Below the pieces are notes generated by a model that saw only the letters and a program-made list of their open reading frames with translations, was not told the origin of the DNA and made no database searches. 9,607 nt of DNA from Hellea balneolensis (GTDB lineage: Bacteria > Pseudomonadota > Alphaproteobacteria > Caulobacterales > Maricaulaceae): positions 1 through 9,607 of the forward strand of contig QIKS01000049.1 of NCBI GenBank assembly GCA_003233025.1, in the 5' to 3' direction. Made by a program: the position numbers and the translations under genes. Positions 1 to 6,853 of the stretch are shown piece after piece. The stretch's first letter is position 1, and each line of letters opens with the position of its first letter.

Positions 1-195
1 ATTGCGGGTGACATCAAAGCCGAGGTTTTCCAACTTGTCAGCCAGCAGGCTCGCCGTCTTGCTCTCGACAAGAGATAGCTCAGGATTTGCGTGTAAGTGC
101 TTATATAATTTCAACAAATCTTCTGCTTGAGCGGTTGAAAAACAACTTGCAACAGCTAATACCGCAATAAAAAACCTAGTGATTATTATCCGCAT
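1..195 (-). CDS. M20D-type amidohydrolase with signal peptide, N-terminal part only
   Basis: This is the first 65 codons of a gene that continues past the left edge. Residues 1-24 form an export signal: a basic start, a hydrophobic stretch, then AQA/ED as a possible signal peptidase I site. VASC at 15-18 also fits a lipobox, so a lipoprotein is possible. The mature start carries LHANPELSLVE (about 34-44), matching the (R)xLHxxPELxxxE signature that opens M20D amidohydrolases such as hippurate hydrolase and indole-acetyl amino acid hydrolase. These are metal-dependent enzymes that cut amides of N-acyl amino acids. The metal-binding residues lie outside the window. The ATG is one base after the TAA of the upstream M28 gene, whose end supplies the AAGGATG Shine-Dalgarno, so the two are probably translationally coupled. 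Substrate unknown. Confidence 0.8.
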   Translation of the reverse strand, partial: MRIIITRFFIAVLAVASCFSTAQAEDLLKLYKHLHANPELSLVESKTASLLADKLENLGFDVTRN

Positions 196-196
196 T

Positions 197-1666
197 TTAT
201 TCATCCTTAAAATTGCTGTCTGCTTCTGAAAGCATCCAGACTAGAGCCGCATAAGCGGCAACATTTTGCGCCATGGCATCGGGGTCTATCTTGTCGAAAG
301 TATCGTCTGGCGTATGATGAAGGTCGAAATAATCATAACCGTCTTGGGCGAGCCGCAAAGTTTGGACGCCTTGGGCATAGAGCGGCGTAATATCCGGGCC
401 GCCCGTGCTCTCGCCTTCGATAAATTCAATGCCGAGAAAAGCCAATGCTGGCGCAAGCTCTTGCACAACTTTCTTGTTCTCCGCAGACTTACCAGCCTGC
501 AAGCCGTAAATCCGCCCGGCACCAAAATCTGATTCCGTTGCCATAATGTGATTGACCAGATTATCTTTATGTTTCTCCGCATAGGCGAACCCGCCTTTAA
601 GGCCGACTTCTTCGGCGCCGAACAAAACCACACGGATTGTCCGTTTTGGCTTTAGCCCTGCGTCCATTATCGCCTTGGCGGCACCCATGACAATGCCAAC
701 CCCTGCCCCGTCATCAACAGCACCTGTGCCTATATCCCAGCTATCCAAATGCGCGCCAATAAGGATGATTTCCTCCGGCTTCTCGCTGCCAACAATTTCG
801 GCCATAACATTGCCAGATGTGATGGAACCAAGGGCGCGAGTGGCCAGTTGTAAGTTTATTGACACTTCATGGCCCGATGCAAATAACCTGTCGAGCTGAT
901 CCGCGTCTGGCGCAGAAACGGCTCCGATCGGGATTTTGGGGGTATCGAGGTCATAATTCATCTGCCCGGTATGGGGAAATCTATGGGAATCCGTACCGAC
1001 GGAACGAATAATAACCGCCAATGCACCGCGCTTTGCCGCCTCCGTTGCGCCCGTGCGGCGTTTCTGGTTGGCAGGGCCGTAGCCTGATCCGTCACGGGCT
1101 TTTTTCATCAACCCGGAGATATAGACGATTTTCCCCTCAAGCCCGCCTTCAGGCGCATTTTGCAAAGCGGCAAAATCCGGGAAGTAAGCAAGGGGCGCTT
1201 CAATGCCGCCCGCCGGCGTCGCCACAGAACCGCCCAAAGCCGTTACATAAAGCTGCTGATAGGACGGCAAAGTGATATGTGCGCTCTCCGCGTCTCTGGC
1301 CCAACCATCAATGCTGAAGGTTTCGGTCTTTATATTCTCAAACCCGAGCGCTTTAAATTTTTCCGTCGCCCAGTCCCGCGCCAAAGCTTCCTCTCGGCTG
1401 CCCGCCAGGCGTGCGCCGATTTCTGTGGTCAGAGACCGCGTGATTTCATAGCCATAACCATTGCTCTGGGCCAGCTGCGCCAATTTGGCCAAAACGGGAT
1501 CTTCGCTTGTCATGGTTTTGGCAGCGATCTCACCCAAATTGGCTTGATCTTTGTGCTTGTTCGATAAATTCTTACCAATAACCGTACCTAAATATATTAT
1601 CATGGCAAGCATCACGACTATAAAGCCAATAAGTATTTTAAGTAATTGTGTGTTTTTCTCGCTCAT
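197..1666 (-). CDS. Membrane-anchored M28 metallopeptidase, carboxypeptidase Q (PGCP)-like
   Basis: A 489-residue zinc peptidase resembling plasma glutamate carboxypeptidase / carboxypeptidase Q, which releases amino acids from di- or oligopeptides. Residues 8-30 form one N-terminal transmembrane segment, so the catalytic part should face the periplasm. A PA-like region lies at about 155-275, inserted before the catalytic core. Core residues fit the co-catalytic two-zinc M28 site: GAHLDSWD (H306, D308), GAVDDGAG (D318), GAEE (E352 likely base, E353), ESD (D380) and DLHHTPDD (H450/H451). All expected ligands are present, so it is probably active. I chose the ATG at 1666 because AAGGGA sits 6 nt upstream. 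The ATG at 1672 has no spacing from that site, and the ATG at 1702 falls inside a promoter-like -10. It is the first gene of a two-gene operon with the M20D amidohydrolase. Confidence 0.9.
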   Translation of the reverse strand: MSEKNTQLLKILIGFIVVMLAMIIYLGTVIGKNLSNKHKDQANLGEIAAKTMTSEDPVLAKLAQLAQSNGYGYEITRSLTTEIGARLAGSREEALARDWATEKFKALGFENIKTETFSIDGWARDAESAHITLPSYQQLYVTALGGSVATPAGGIEAPLAYFPDFAALQNAPEGGLEGKIVYISGLMKKARDGSGYGPANQKRRTGATEAAKRGALAVIIRSVGTDSHRFPHTGQMNYDLDTPKIPIGAVSAPDADQLDRLFASGHEVSINLQLATRALGSITSGNVMAEIVGSEKPEEIILIGAHLDSWDIGTGAVDDGAGVGIVMGAAKAIMDAGLKPKRTIRVVLFGAEEVGLKGGFAYAEKHKDNLVNHIMATESDFGAGRIYGLQAGKSAENKKVVQELAPALAFLGIEFIEGESTGGPDITPLYAQGVQTLRLAQDGYDYFDLHHTPDDTFDKIDPDAMAQNVAAYAALVWMLSEADSNFKDE

Positions 1667-1697
1667 AGCCATTCCCTTATATGTTTTTTTCCGCCAA

Positions 1698-1725
1698 ATC
1701 ATACTTGTCTTGTCGCAAGCTGCAA
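1698..1725 (-). promoter_or_regulatory. Candidate promoter for the M28/M20 operon
   Basis: On the minus strand TTGCAG (1725-1720) and TATGAT (1703-1698) are 16 nt apart, resembling a sigma-70 -35/-10 pair with a good -10 and a fair -35. It would start transcription near 1690, about 25 nt before the ATG at 1666, leaving room for the AAGGGA ribosome site. This is pattern matching only. Confidence 0.4.
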
Positions 1726-1737
1726 GGCAAATATTAT
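1710..1737 (+). promoter_or_regulatory. Candidate promoter for the M28 lipoprotein gene
   Basis: TTGTCG (1710-1715) and TATTAT (1732-1737) are 16 nt apart in the 167-nt gap between the divergent M28 genes. This would give a leader of about 90 nt before the ATG at 1834. It overlaps the minus-strand candidate promoter, so if both are real the two transcription units may compete or be co-regulated. Weak evidence. Confidence 0.3.
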
Positions 1738-1833
1738 TTCATTATTTTACCGGGATGCTCTTGCAAACCTCTCCGAGATGAAGATACACTCCGCCGCAAT
1801 CTGATAATCATTATAAATGCCGGGGAAAATTCC

Positions 1834-3501
1834 ATGCTTAAATATCTAGTCATCACATCAACCGTTTTATTGGCGACGGCCTGCCAGCCCGATATCTCGG
1901 CCCCGGACAACACCGCCGCCGCCCGCCAGGACGCTGCCAATATAACGGCCGCAGATTTGGGCCGCAGAATTGCCCGTCTGGCCGCCGATGATTTTGAAGG
2001 CAGAGCGCCCGGAACCCCCGGCGGCATTAAAGCTTCACAATATATCGCTGACGAAATGAAAGCAGCAGGCATTGAGCCTATGGGCGTTGACGGCAGTTAT
2101 TTTCAACCCATTACCCTAACCGAAACAACCGTATCTGAAGGCTCGTTCATGGATATCGGCAAGGCCGGGGAAGAAATGATCCGTTATGAGTTTCAAGAAA
2201 ATTCGGTCTATTGGACAAAGCGCTATCAAGACAGTGTCAGCGTCGAAAATGCCGATCTGGTTTTTGTCGGCTACGGGGTTGTTGCACCAGAATATAGCTG
2301 GAACGATTATGCAGACATGGACGTAAGCGGTAAAACCGTTGTCATGCTGGTTAATGATCCGGGCTTTGCCACGAAAGACGAAGCCCTGTTTAACGGCAAT
2401 GCCATGACTTATTATGGCCGCTGGACATATAAATTTGAAGAAGCCGCCCGCCAGGGTGCCGCCGCCGCCATTATTATCCACGAAACCGAACCTGCCAGTT
2501 ATGGCTGGTCAGTGGTTTCGGGTAGCTGGAGCGGCGCTCAAATTGATCTGGTACGTCCAGACGCCGGTGCGTCGCGGGTCGCCTTGGAAGGCTGGCTCGA
2601 TATCGAAGCTGGCAAAGCTTTATTTAAAAGCGTCGATCTCGATTTCGCCGCCCTCAAGGAAAGCGCTGCCAAGCCGGGCTTTACGCCGGTAGCCATGGGC
2701 AATTTGCAAATGAACGCCCAGATCAACAATAAAATCACCACCGTGTCGTCGCGCAATGTGATCGGCGTCATCAAAGGCACCACCACACCCGACGAATATG
2801 TGCTGTATATGGCCCATTGGGATCATCTGGGCATAAAAGAAGTCGCAGAGGGCGAAGACGGCATCCATAACGGTGCCGTTGACAATGCCACAGGCACGGC
2901 CAGCATTTTGGAAATCGGCGAAGCTTTCGCCCAAAACCCAGCCAAACGCTCCGTGCTTTTGGTGGCTGTGACAGCGGAAGAAAGCGGGCTTTTAGGCTCG
3001 GCTTATTACGCGGAAGACCCGATCGTCCCTCTGGCCAAAACGGTCGCAGGTATTAATATTGACGGCATGTTGCCCCTGGGGCGGACAAAAGATATTGTCG
3101 TTGTCGGCTATGGTGCCTCCCAGCTTGACGACGAACTTCAAGCCGTGATTGAGCCACAAGGCCTGTATATCCGGCCCGATCCGAAACCAGAAGCCGGGTA
3201 TTATTACCGCTCTGATCATATCTCCCTGGCCAAGAAAGGCGTGCCCATGCTCTATGCAGATGCAGGCATTGATCATGAGGTTTTGGGCATCTCCCACGGC
3301 GAAGCTTTTAGCGATGAATACACCAAAGAACGCTATCATGCCCCCTCCGATGAATATGACAATTCATGGGATTTGAGCGGCATTGAGCAGGTCAACAAAA
3401 TCTTCTATGAGCTGGGCCGGAACATCGCCGATAGCGATGATTGGCCCAACTGGTATGAAGGTGCTGAATTTAGAGCCTTGCGCGACGAAATGCTTAAATA
3501 G
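1834..3501 (+). CDS. M28 family peptidase, predicted lipoprotein
   Basis: A 555-residue secreted aminopeptidase-type M28 enzyme. Residues 1-17 are a lipoprotein signal (LLATAC, lipidated Cys17; the Ala at -3 is slightly off consensus). A linker rich in Ala/Asp follows, then FEGRAPGTPGG (54-64), typical of this M28 subgroup. A PA-like insert covers about 137-290. The zinc site reads AHWDH (H328, D330), GAVDNATG (D350), AEES (E382 base, E383), NIDG (D410) and RYHAPSDE (H502), so every M28 ligand is present. It should remove N-terminal residues from peptides at the cell envelope. The frame is open upstream to 1681, but I start at the ATG at 1834 because the signal peptide begins there and GGGGA lies about 7 nt upstream. 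It is divergent from the other M28 gene and followed after 29 nt by a glycosyltransferase gene. Confidence 0.92.
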   Translation: MLKYLVITSTVLLATACQPDISAPDNTAAARQDAANITAADLGRRIARLAADDFEGRAPGTPGGIKASQYIADEMKAAGIEPMGVDGSYFQPITLTETTVSEGSFMDIGKAGEEMIRYEFQENSVYWTKRYQDSVSVENADLVFVGYGVVAPEYSWNDYADMDVSGKTVVMLVNDPGFATKDEALFNGNAMTYYGRWTYKFEEAARQGAAAAIIIHETEPASYGWSVVSGSWSGAQIDLVRPDAGASRVALEGWLDIEAGKALFKSVDLDFAALKESAAKPGFTPVAMGNLQMNAQINNKITTVSSRNVIGVIKGTTTPDEYVLYMAHWDHLGIKEVAEGEDGIHNGAVDNATGTASILEIGEAFAQNPAKRSVLLVAVTAEESGLLGSAYYAEDPIVPLAKTVAGINIDGMLPLGRTKDIVVVGYGASQLDDELQAVIEPQGLYIRPDPKPEAGYYYRSDHISLAKKGVPMLYADAGIDHEVLGISHGEAFSDEYTKERYHAPSDEYDNSWDLSGIEQVNKIFYELGRNIADSDDWPNWYEGAEFRALRDEMLK

Positions 3502-3530
3502 GGGTAGTTACGAAACCGGAGGCAATCGTC

Positions 3531-4259
3531 TTGCAAACCGTTATCTGCATGAAATGGGGAACACGGTACGGGCCTGAGTATGTCAACCGGTTGGCAGCCT
3601 CTATCCAAAAACAGACCGAGCGCCCGACGCGCCTCGTCTGTTTCACAGACGATACGACCGGTATAGATGAGCAGGTTTTATGTCACCCTATCCCCGAAAT
3701 TGATCTGCCACCAGAGCAGATAAATCTGCCGTGGCGCAAGTTGGTGGTGTGGAAATATCCGCTGGCAGATTTAAGCGGTGATGTATTGTTTCTCGATCTG
3801 GACTTGGTGGTTACGGGCAATCTCGACGCCTTGTTTGATTTTAAGCCGGGCCGGTTTTGCGTCATTGAAAACTGGACGCAAAAGGGACAAAATATCGGCA
3901 ATACATCAGCCTTTCGGTTCCCGGTCGGAAAATTCGCCCATATTTTTGACAATTTTCAAAAAGACCCCGACAAGGTTTTGACAAAGTGCCGCATCGAGCA
4001 ACTTTATATTTCACGCGAAATCGCCGATATGGTTTTTTGGCCCGACAATTGGTGCGTCAGTTTCAAGCACAGCCTGTTGCCACGCTGGCCCTTAAATTTT
4101 TTCATCAGCCCCAAACTCCCCCCCACCACCAAAATCGTTGCGTTTACAGGAAAACCCGATCAGGACGAAGCGTTGCTTGGCAAATGGCCGGTACGGCACT
4201 GGAGCAAAAAACTATATAAACATGTCCGCCCGACGCCCTGGATTGGTGAGCATTGGTGA
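3531..4259 (+). CDS. Glycosyltransferase with GT-A fold, DxD motif
   Basis: A 242-residue protein of a small glycosyltransferase family common in alphaproteobacteria. It opens with VICMKWGTRYGPEYVNRL (4-21) and closes with PTPWIGEHW (234-242), both typical of that family as I remember it. VLFLDLDLVV (85-94) gives the metal/nucleotide-sugar DxD motif (D89, D91), as in GT8-like enzymes. IEQLYIS (155-161) fits the usual later catalytic segment. There is no signal peptide or membrane segment, so it is cytosolic. The start is TTG at 3531: GGAGG (3518-3522) lies 8 nt before it, whereas the next ATG (3549) lacks a ribosome site and would delete the first strand. It overlaps the next gene by 4 nt, so they are coupled. 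Donor and acceptor sugars cannot be inferred; a surface glycan role is a guess. Confidence 0.85.
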   Translation: MQTVICMKWGTRYGPEYVNRLAASIQKQTERPTRLVCFTDDTTGIDEQVLCHPIPEIDLPPEQINLPWRKLVVWKYPLADLSGDVLFLDLDLVVTGNLDALFDFKPGRFCVIENWTQKGQNIGNTSAFRFPVGKFAHIFDNFQKDPDKVLTKCRIEQLYISREIADMVFWPDNWCVSFKHSLLPRWPLNFFISPKLPPTTKIVAFTGKPDQDEALLGKWPVRHWSKKLYKHVRPTPWIGEHW

Positions 4260-5074
4260 GCTTGTATCCACAAGGTAGTCTCGGGCTGGGAACCCTAAGC
4301 TGGCGCGGCCATGCCTCCTTGCAGGCCAGTTTTACCAGCTATCAAAAACGAGGATTTTTCAAACTGTTTGACCAGTGCATGGTGTTTCTGCCCGACCCGG
4401 ACGAACATGTCCTATCTGTCGCCCGTGCGTTTCCTGCAAGCATCGAAACCCACCCCGAAAACACCGGCATTCTCGACGGGATGGAGCAGATCGCCCGGCG
4501 CCTTAAAACCGATTATATCTTTTTTACCGAAAATGATTGCCCCTTGATTGAGCCGGGCAAGGAAGCCCAAAGACAGATCAAGAAAGCCTTGGCGCTTTTA
4601 CAAGATGAACATGTCTGTATGGCCCGTATGCGCCACGTAAAAGAATTTGGGGAAGCCTTTAATACTTATGATAAATATCGACGGTACTTCCCCAGTCCCG
4701 ACACGCTAGCCGCCAAGGCCAAACGGATGCTCCGCCCGCAAAAGGCAAAACGGCTGTGCGGCACCGCCATTTATGTTGAAAACAATCCCGCAAAGAAATT
4801 CCCGAATTATATCCAAGACGCCGGGGGCGGTTTTTACCGTGTCGATACCCAGGTTATGCCGTGGACAAACCAGTCAATTATCATTAACCGCAAATTTTTC
4901 CTGGAGACGGTTTTGCCCTATTGTAAATCCGTGCCTTTGGGACGCACAGCCAACGGCCTGCGCACCATCGAGATCGAACTTAACCGCTCTCGGTTTTGGG
5001 CAAAATCCGGCTGGACGGTCGCTTGTGGGCCGGGACTACTGACCCATAAAAGAGTTGATGATCGCGGGTATTAG
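4256..5074 (+). CDS. Putative glycosyltransferase (GT-A / GT2-like)
   Basis: A 272-residue cytosolic protein. It has a GT-A-like layout: NTGILDGM (69-76) resembles the xNxGxxxGm motif of the nucleotide-binding half, and DYIFFTENDCPLIE (86-99) places an acidic END cluster (E92, D94) after a hydrophobic strand where GT2 enzymes carry DxD. The C-terminus GPGLLTHKRVDDRGY is distinctive, but I cannot tie it to a named family. I place the start at GTG 4256, which overlaps the preceding TGA in GTGA and has GGTGAG 6 nt upstream; TTG at 4253 is the alternative, one codon longer. Translational coupling suggests that it works with the preceding glycosyltransferase, perhaps adding successive sugars. It could also be an inactive or divergent enzyme, because no strict DxD is seen. 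It ends 15 nt from a convergent lipoprotein gene. Confidence 0.65.
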   Translation: MSLYPQGSLGLGTLSWRGHASLQASFTSYQKRGFFKLFDQCMVFLPDPDEHVLSVARAFPASIETHPENTGILDGMEQIARRLKTDYIFFTENDCPLIEPGKEAQRQIKKALALLQDEHVCMARMRHVKEFGEAFNTYDKYRRYFPSPDTLAAKAKRMLRPQKAKRLCGTAIYVENNPAKKFPNYIQDAGGGFYRVDTQVMPWTNQSIIINRKFFLETVLPYCKSVPLGRTANGLRTIEIELNRSRFWAKSGWTVACGPGLLTHKRVDDRGY

Positions 5075-5089
5075 AAACGGTTAATCTGA

Positions 5090-5950
5090 TCACCGTGCTG
5101 CACGGGCCTCCGCACGCCGCTCGTTCAATTGTTGCTTGATCGTTGCGATTAATTCTATTATTTCTGGCTCACTGGCCAGAAGCTCTGCGTTTTCAATGTC
5201 ACGCTCCTTGTCCATTTTTTTTGCAAGCGCACAATTCCTCTTTTGCGCTTTCTTGCCGGCCGAGCCTGAAACGCAATATTTTCGTGCCAAGCGCCTCTTG
5301 GCTGCGCGTAATTTAAACATCAACATATTGGGGTCGGTAACCGTTGCCTCACCTTCGGGGGCTAGCTTAATGACAATTGGGTTGGGGTAGATGTTTTTAA
5401 AAGAACCACTTAAAAAATCCACACCAATCATGGCAACCCCTATGCCAGCACCGGCTACGGCAGCTCCGCCTACGACCGCGCTGCTTGCAGATGCCGGCGC
5501 GCTGCCCAAAGTCAAGACGGAAGTCAAAGCTTGATTAAGGCTAAATACGAATGCAGAGGCCAGGGCGCTAGATGTTGCCGTAAGTCCGACATTGCCGACG
5601 ACTGATCCTATGGGGACGTTCATATCCAAATTGACAGACCGTATGGGAATATCACCACCAATGGCAATTTCCGCCGGCTCATACCCTTCATGTTCAATTT
5701 TAATGGCAAATTTTCCTCGCCTTGCAACCTTCAAGAGACAAGGGGTCGGGGAGCAGCCCCGGTATTGTTTCTCATGGAGAATATTTGCTTTGCTTGCACT
5801 TTGGCTACGGGGCGTTTCTATTGTCGTTGTTACTGTTGCACCTTGTGGCACGGTATCAATGCGCAAATAATCTGTCGCACCACGCGATATTGTTGTGCAG
5901 CCGGGTAAAATCAGCAGCAACCAAGCAATCATGGGAATCTGAAATTTCAT
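5090..5950 (-). CDS. PEGA-like lipoprotein with hydrophobic middle and charged tail
   Basis: A 286-residue predicted lipoprotein of unknown function. The signal ends in LPGC (lipidated Cys18). Residues about 20-96 resemble a PEGA-type beta domain: TTISRGATDYLRIDTVPQGATV, then a cysteine pair in CSPTPC (66-71) and IKIEHEGYEP. Residues 112-180 are rich in Gly, Ala, Ser and Val and hydrophobic (GGAAVAGAGIGVAMIGV at 161-177), which may be membrane-inserted. YPNPIVIKLAP follows (188-198), then a basic, probably helical or coiled tail (209-286) with two more Cys (226, 240). The ATG overlaps the stop of the upstream paralogue as ATGA, and the GA-rich end of that gene provides the ribosome site. The pair likely works at the outer membrane. 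Nothing in the sequence identifies a partner. Confidence 0.8.
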   Translation of the reverse strand: MKFQIPMIAWLLLILPGCTTISRGATDYLRIDTVPQGATVTTTIETPRSQSASKANILHEKQYRGCSPTPCLLKVARRGKFAIKIEHEGYEPAEIAIGGDIPIRSVNLDMNVPIGSVVGNVGLTATSSALASAFVFSLNQALTSVLTLGSAPASASSAVVGGAAVAGAGIGVAMIGVDFLSGSFKNIYPNPIVIKLAPEGEATVTDPNMLMFKLRAAKRRLARKYCVSGSAGKKAQKRNCALAKKMDKERDIENAELLASEPEIIELIATIKQQLNERRAEARAAR

Positions 5951-6498
5951 GGCTCTCCCCCCTCCTCAACCGGAACCAATTGAACAGTGACCGGGTTAGG
6001 CGACAAAGAACGGTTCGCACCACTCGCCTTATCGACAATAGTGCCGGCAATGCCGTAAAAAGTTAAAATCTGGGCCGCTGTCAGCGTGTTGCCGGACACA
6101 AAGCGCGTAAGTGTTTCCGGTGAGCCGGCAATCACATGACTACCCGGCGGCACACCCGCAACAATCGTACCCGGCCTAATCGATGATGTAGGCGAGCTTC
6201 CCTTGGAAATTGTTAAAAACTTTATCCCTTGATATCCGTCTTTGGCAATGCTGACACGAGCATGTTTATTACGAGGTATTATCACGCTACACGGCGTCGA
6301 ATTACACGTCAGCCTGCGCGATTTTTTTTGACTGCTGTTATCCAACTGTCCATTTTGCAAAAGAAGAACAGCCTCAACACTTGCTCCAGGCGGGCTTGTA
6401 ATAACTTTTAACTCTTCGGTCGTTCCGCGTGTAACCGTTAAACACCCAGACAGTATAAAACTGCAAACCCCAAGAAAAATAGAATGAATTAAACGCAT
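5947..6498 (-). CDS. PEGA-like lipoprotein, paralogue of the downstream gene
   Basis: A 183-residue predicted lipoprotein, first gene of a two-gene minus-strand operon. The signal ends in LSGC (Cys19). It shares with the downstream product: T-[IV]-[ST]-RG-x-T after the lipid Cys (21-26), PPGASV (36-41) as the PEGA signature, CNSTPC (65-70) as the paired cysteines, KDGY (86-89) and SPNPVTVQLVP (166-176). It lacks that product's basic tail and has only a shorter hydrophobic middle (about 109-155). The frame is open 20 codons further upstream, but I start at the ATG at 6498 because the signal peptide begins there and GGAGGAGGG lies immediately upstream. Function unknown. PEGA domains are known as surface or cell-wall-associated modules; an envelope structural role is inferred. 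Confidence 0.8.
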   Translation of the reverse strand: MRLIHSIFLGVCSFILSGCLTVTRGTTEELKVITSPPGASVEAVLLLQNGQLDNSSQKKSRRLTCNSTPCSVIIPRNKHARVSIAKDGYQGIKFLTISKGSSPTSSIRPGTIVAGVPPGSHVIAGSPETLTRFVSGNTLTAAQILTFYGIAGTIVDKASGANRSLSPNPVTVQLVPVEEGGEP

Positions 6499-6588
6499 GA
6501 GCCCTCCTCCTTCATAAATGCATGCCCGCATCCCGGCGGTCAAATCACAAGCTGTCACTTAATGTTGCAGAGCTTGCTTGCGCCCCAC

Positions 6589-6673
6589 GATTTGAACCCG
6601 CGTAGCGCTCACAATTGATTTTATCAATTGTAGCGAAGCGCCGAATGAGCTGGCGAATGAGGAGGTTCAAATC
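6589..6673. repeat. Nested inverted repeat with tRNA T-loop-like outer arms
   Basis: Outer arms GATTTGAACC (6589-6598) and GGTTCAAATC (6664-6673) are perfect 10-bp complements and each resembles a tRNA T-arm loop. Inside, GCGCT (6605-6609) pairs with AGCGC (6637-6641), and ACAATTGAT (6611-6619) pairs with ATCAATTGT (6623-6631) around a TTT loop. CGAATGAG is also directly repeated at 6642-6649 and 6654-6661. The structure is seen; its role is unknown. It may be a remnant of recombination at a tRNA gene. Confidence 0.6.
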
Positions 6674-6695
6674 CGCTCCCCTACCAAATAAAAAA

Positions 6696-6721
6696 GGCCC
6701 CTTTCGGGGCCTGTTTTGTTT
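6696..6721. terminator. Rho-independent terminator, probably bidirectional
   Basis: GGCCCC (6696-6701), loop TTTC, GGGGCC (6706-6711), then a T-rich tail TGTTTTGTTT (6712-6721). An A-rich run (6687-6695) precedes the stem, so it should also work for minus-strand transcription. No recognisable plus-strand gene lies upstream except a tRNA-like tail ending CTACCA at 6686, just ahead of the stem, as is usual for tRNA gene terminators. Confidence 0.8.
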
Positions 6722-6753
6722 GGTTGCGGGGGCTACTAACCCCCTAGACCTAC
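6721..6753. repeat. Direct repeat copy 1, starts with antisense initiator-tRNA-like 3' end
   Basis: This copy begins TGGTTGCGGGGGC (6721-6733). Its complement GCCCCCGCAACCA equals, as I recall it, the last 13 nt of the E. coli initiator tRNA. About 26 of 33 positions match copy 2, which starts exactly 60 nt later. GGGGG (6728-6732) and CCCCC (6740-6744) can also form a hairpin with a 7-nt loop. Such tRNA 3' fragments are typical cores of integrase attachment sites; that role is inferred. Confidence 0.5.
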
Positions 6754-6780
6754 CTCTATATGAGGTAAGCAAGGGTAAGT

Positions 6781-6813
6781 TGGTTGCGGGAGCCACTAGC
6801 CCACTGAACCTGC
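6781..6813. repeat. Direct repeat copy 2
   Basis: This copy begins TGGTTGCGGGAGC and matches copy 1 with seven substitutions and no gaps over 33 nt. The tRNA-like end is slightly degraded (GGGAGC against GGGGGC). The gap between the copies holds a small inverted repeat, TACCTC (6751-6756) and GAGGTA (6762-6767) around TATAT. Candidate second attachment-site core or an older integration scar. Confidence 0.45.
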
Positions 6814-6853
6814 TTTTCAACGCCTTCGACCTTACCAATAGCTATATACCTAC

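Noticed and set aside
1160..1567. Plus-strand open frame of 135 codons inside the M28 carboxypeptidase gene
   Set aside because: Antisense to a well-supported enzyme with intact active-site motifs, and its translation shows no recognisable features.
1667..1702. Longer N-terminus of the carboxypeptidase Q-like gene from the ATG at 1702
   Set aside because: The extra 12 residues precede the ribosome site AAGGGA, and the 1702 ATG lies within the candidate -10 box; the ATG at 1666 is better placed.
1681..1833. Upstream extension of the M28 lipoprotein to 1681
   Set aside because: It would bury the lipoprotein signal peptide 51 residues inside the protein and overlaps the divergent promoter region.
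5093..5105. Hairpin CCGTG-CTG-CACGG as a terminator between the convergent genes
   Set aside because: Only five base pairs, no T-tract in either direction, and it overlaps the end of the lipoprotein coding region.
6600..6686. Possible complete tRNA ending CTACCA
   Set aside because: No 5' acceptor strand pairs with CTCCCCT, the T-stem has an internal mismatch, the distance from T-loop to CCA is two bases short, and no anticodon arm can be drawn. At most it is a 3' fragment.
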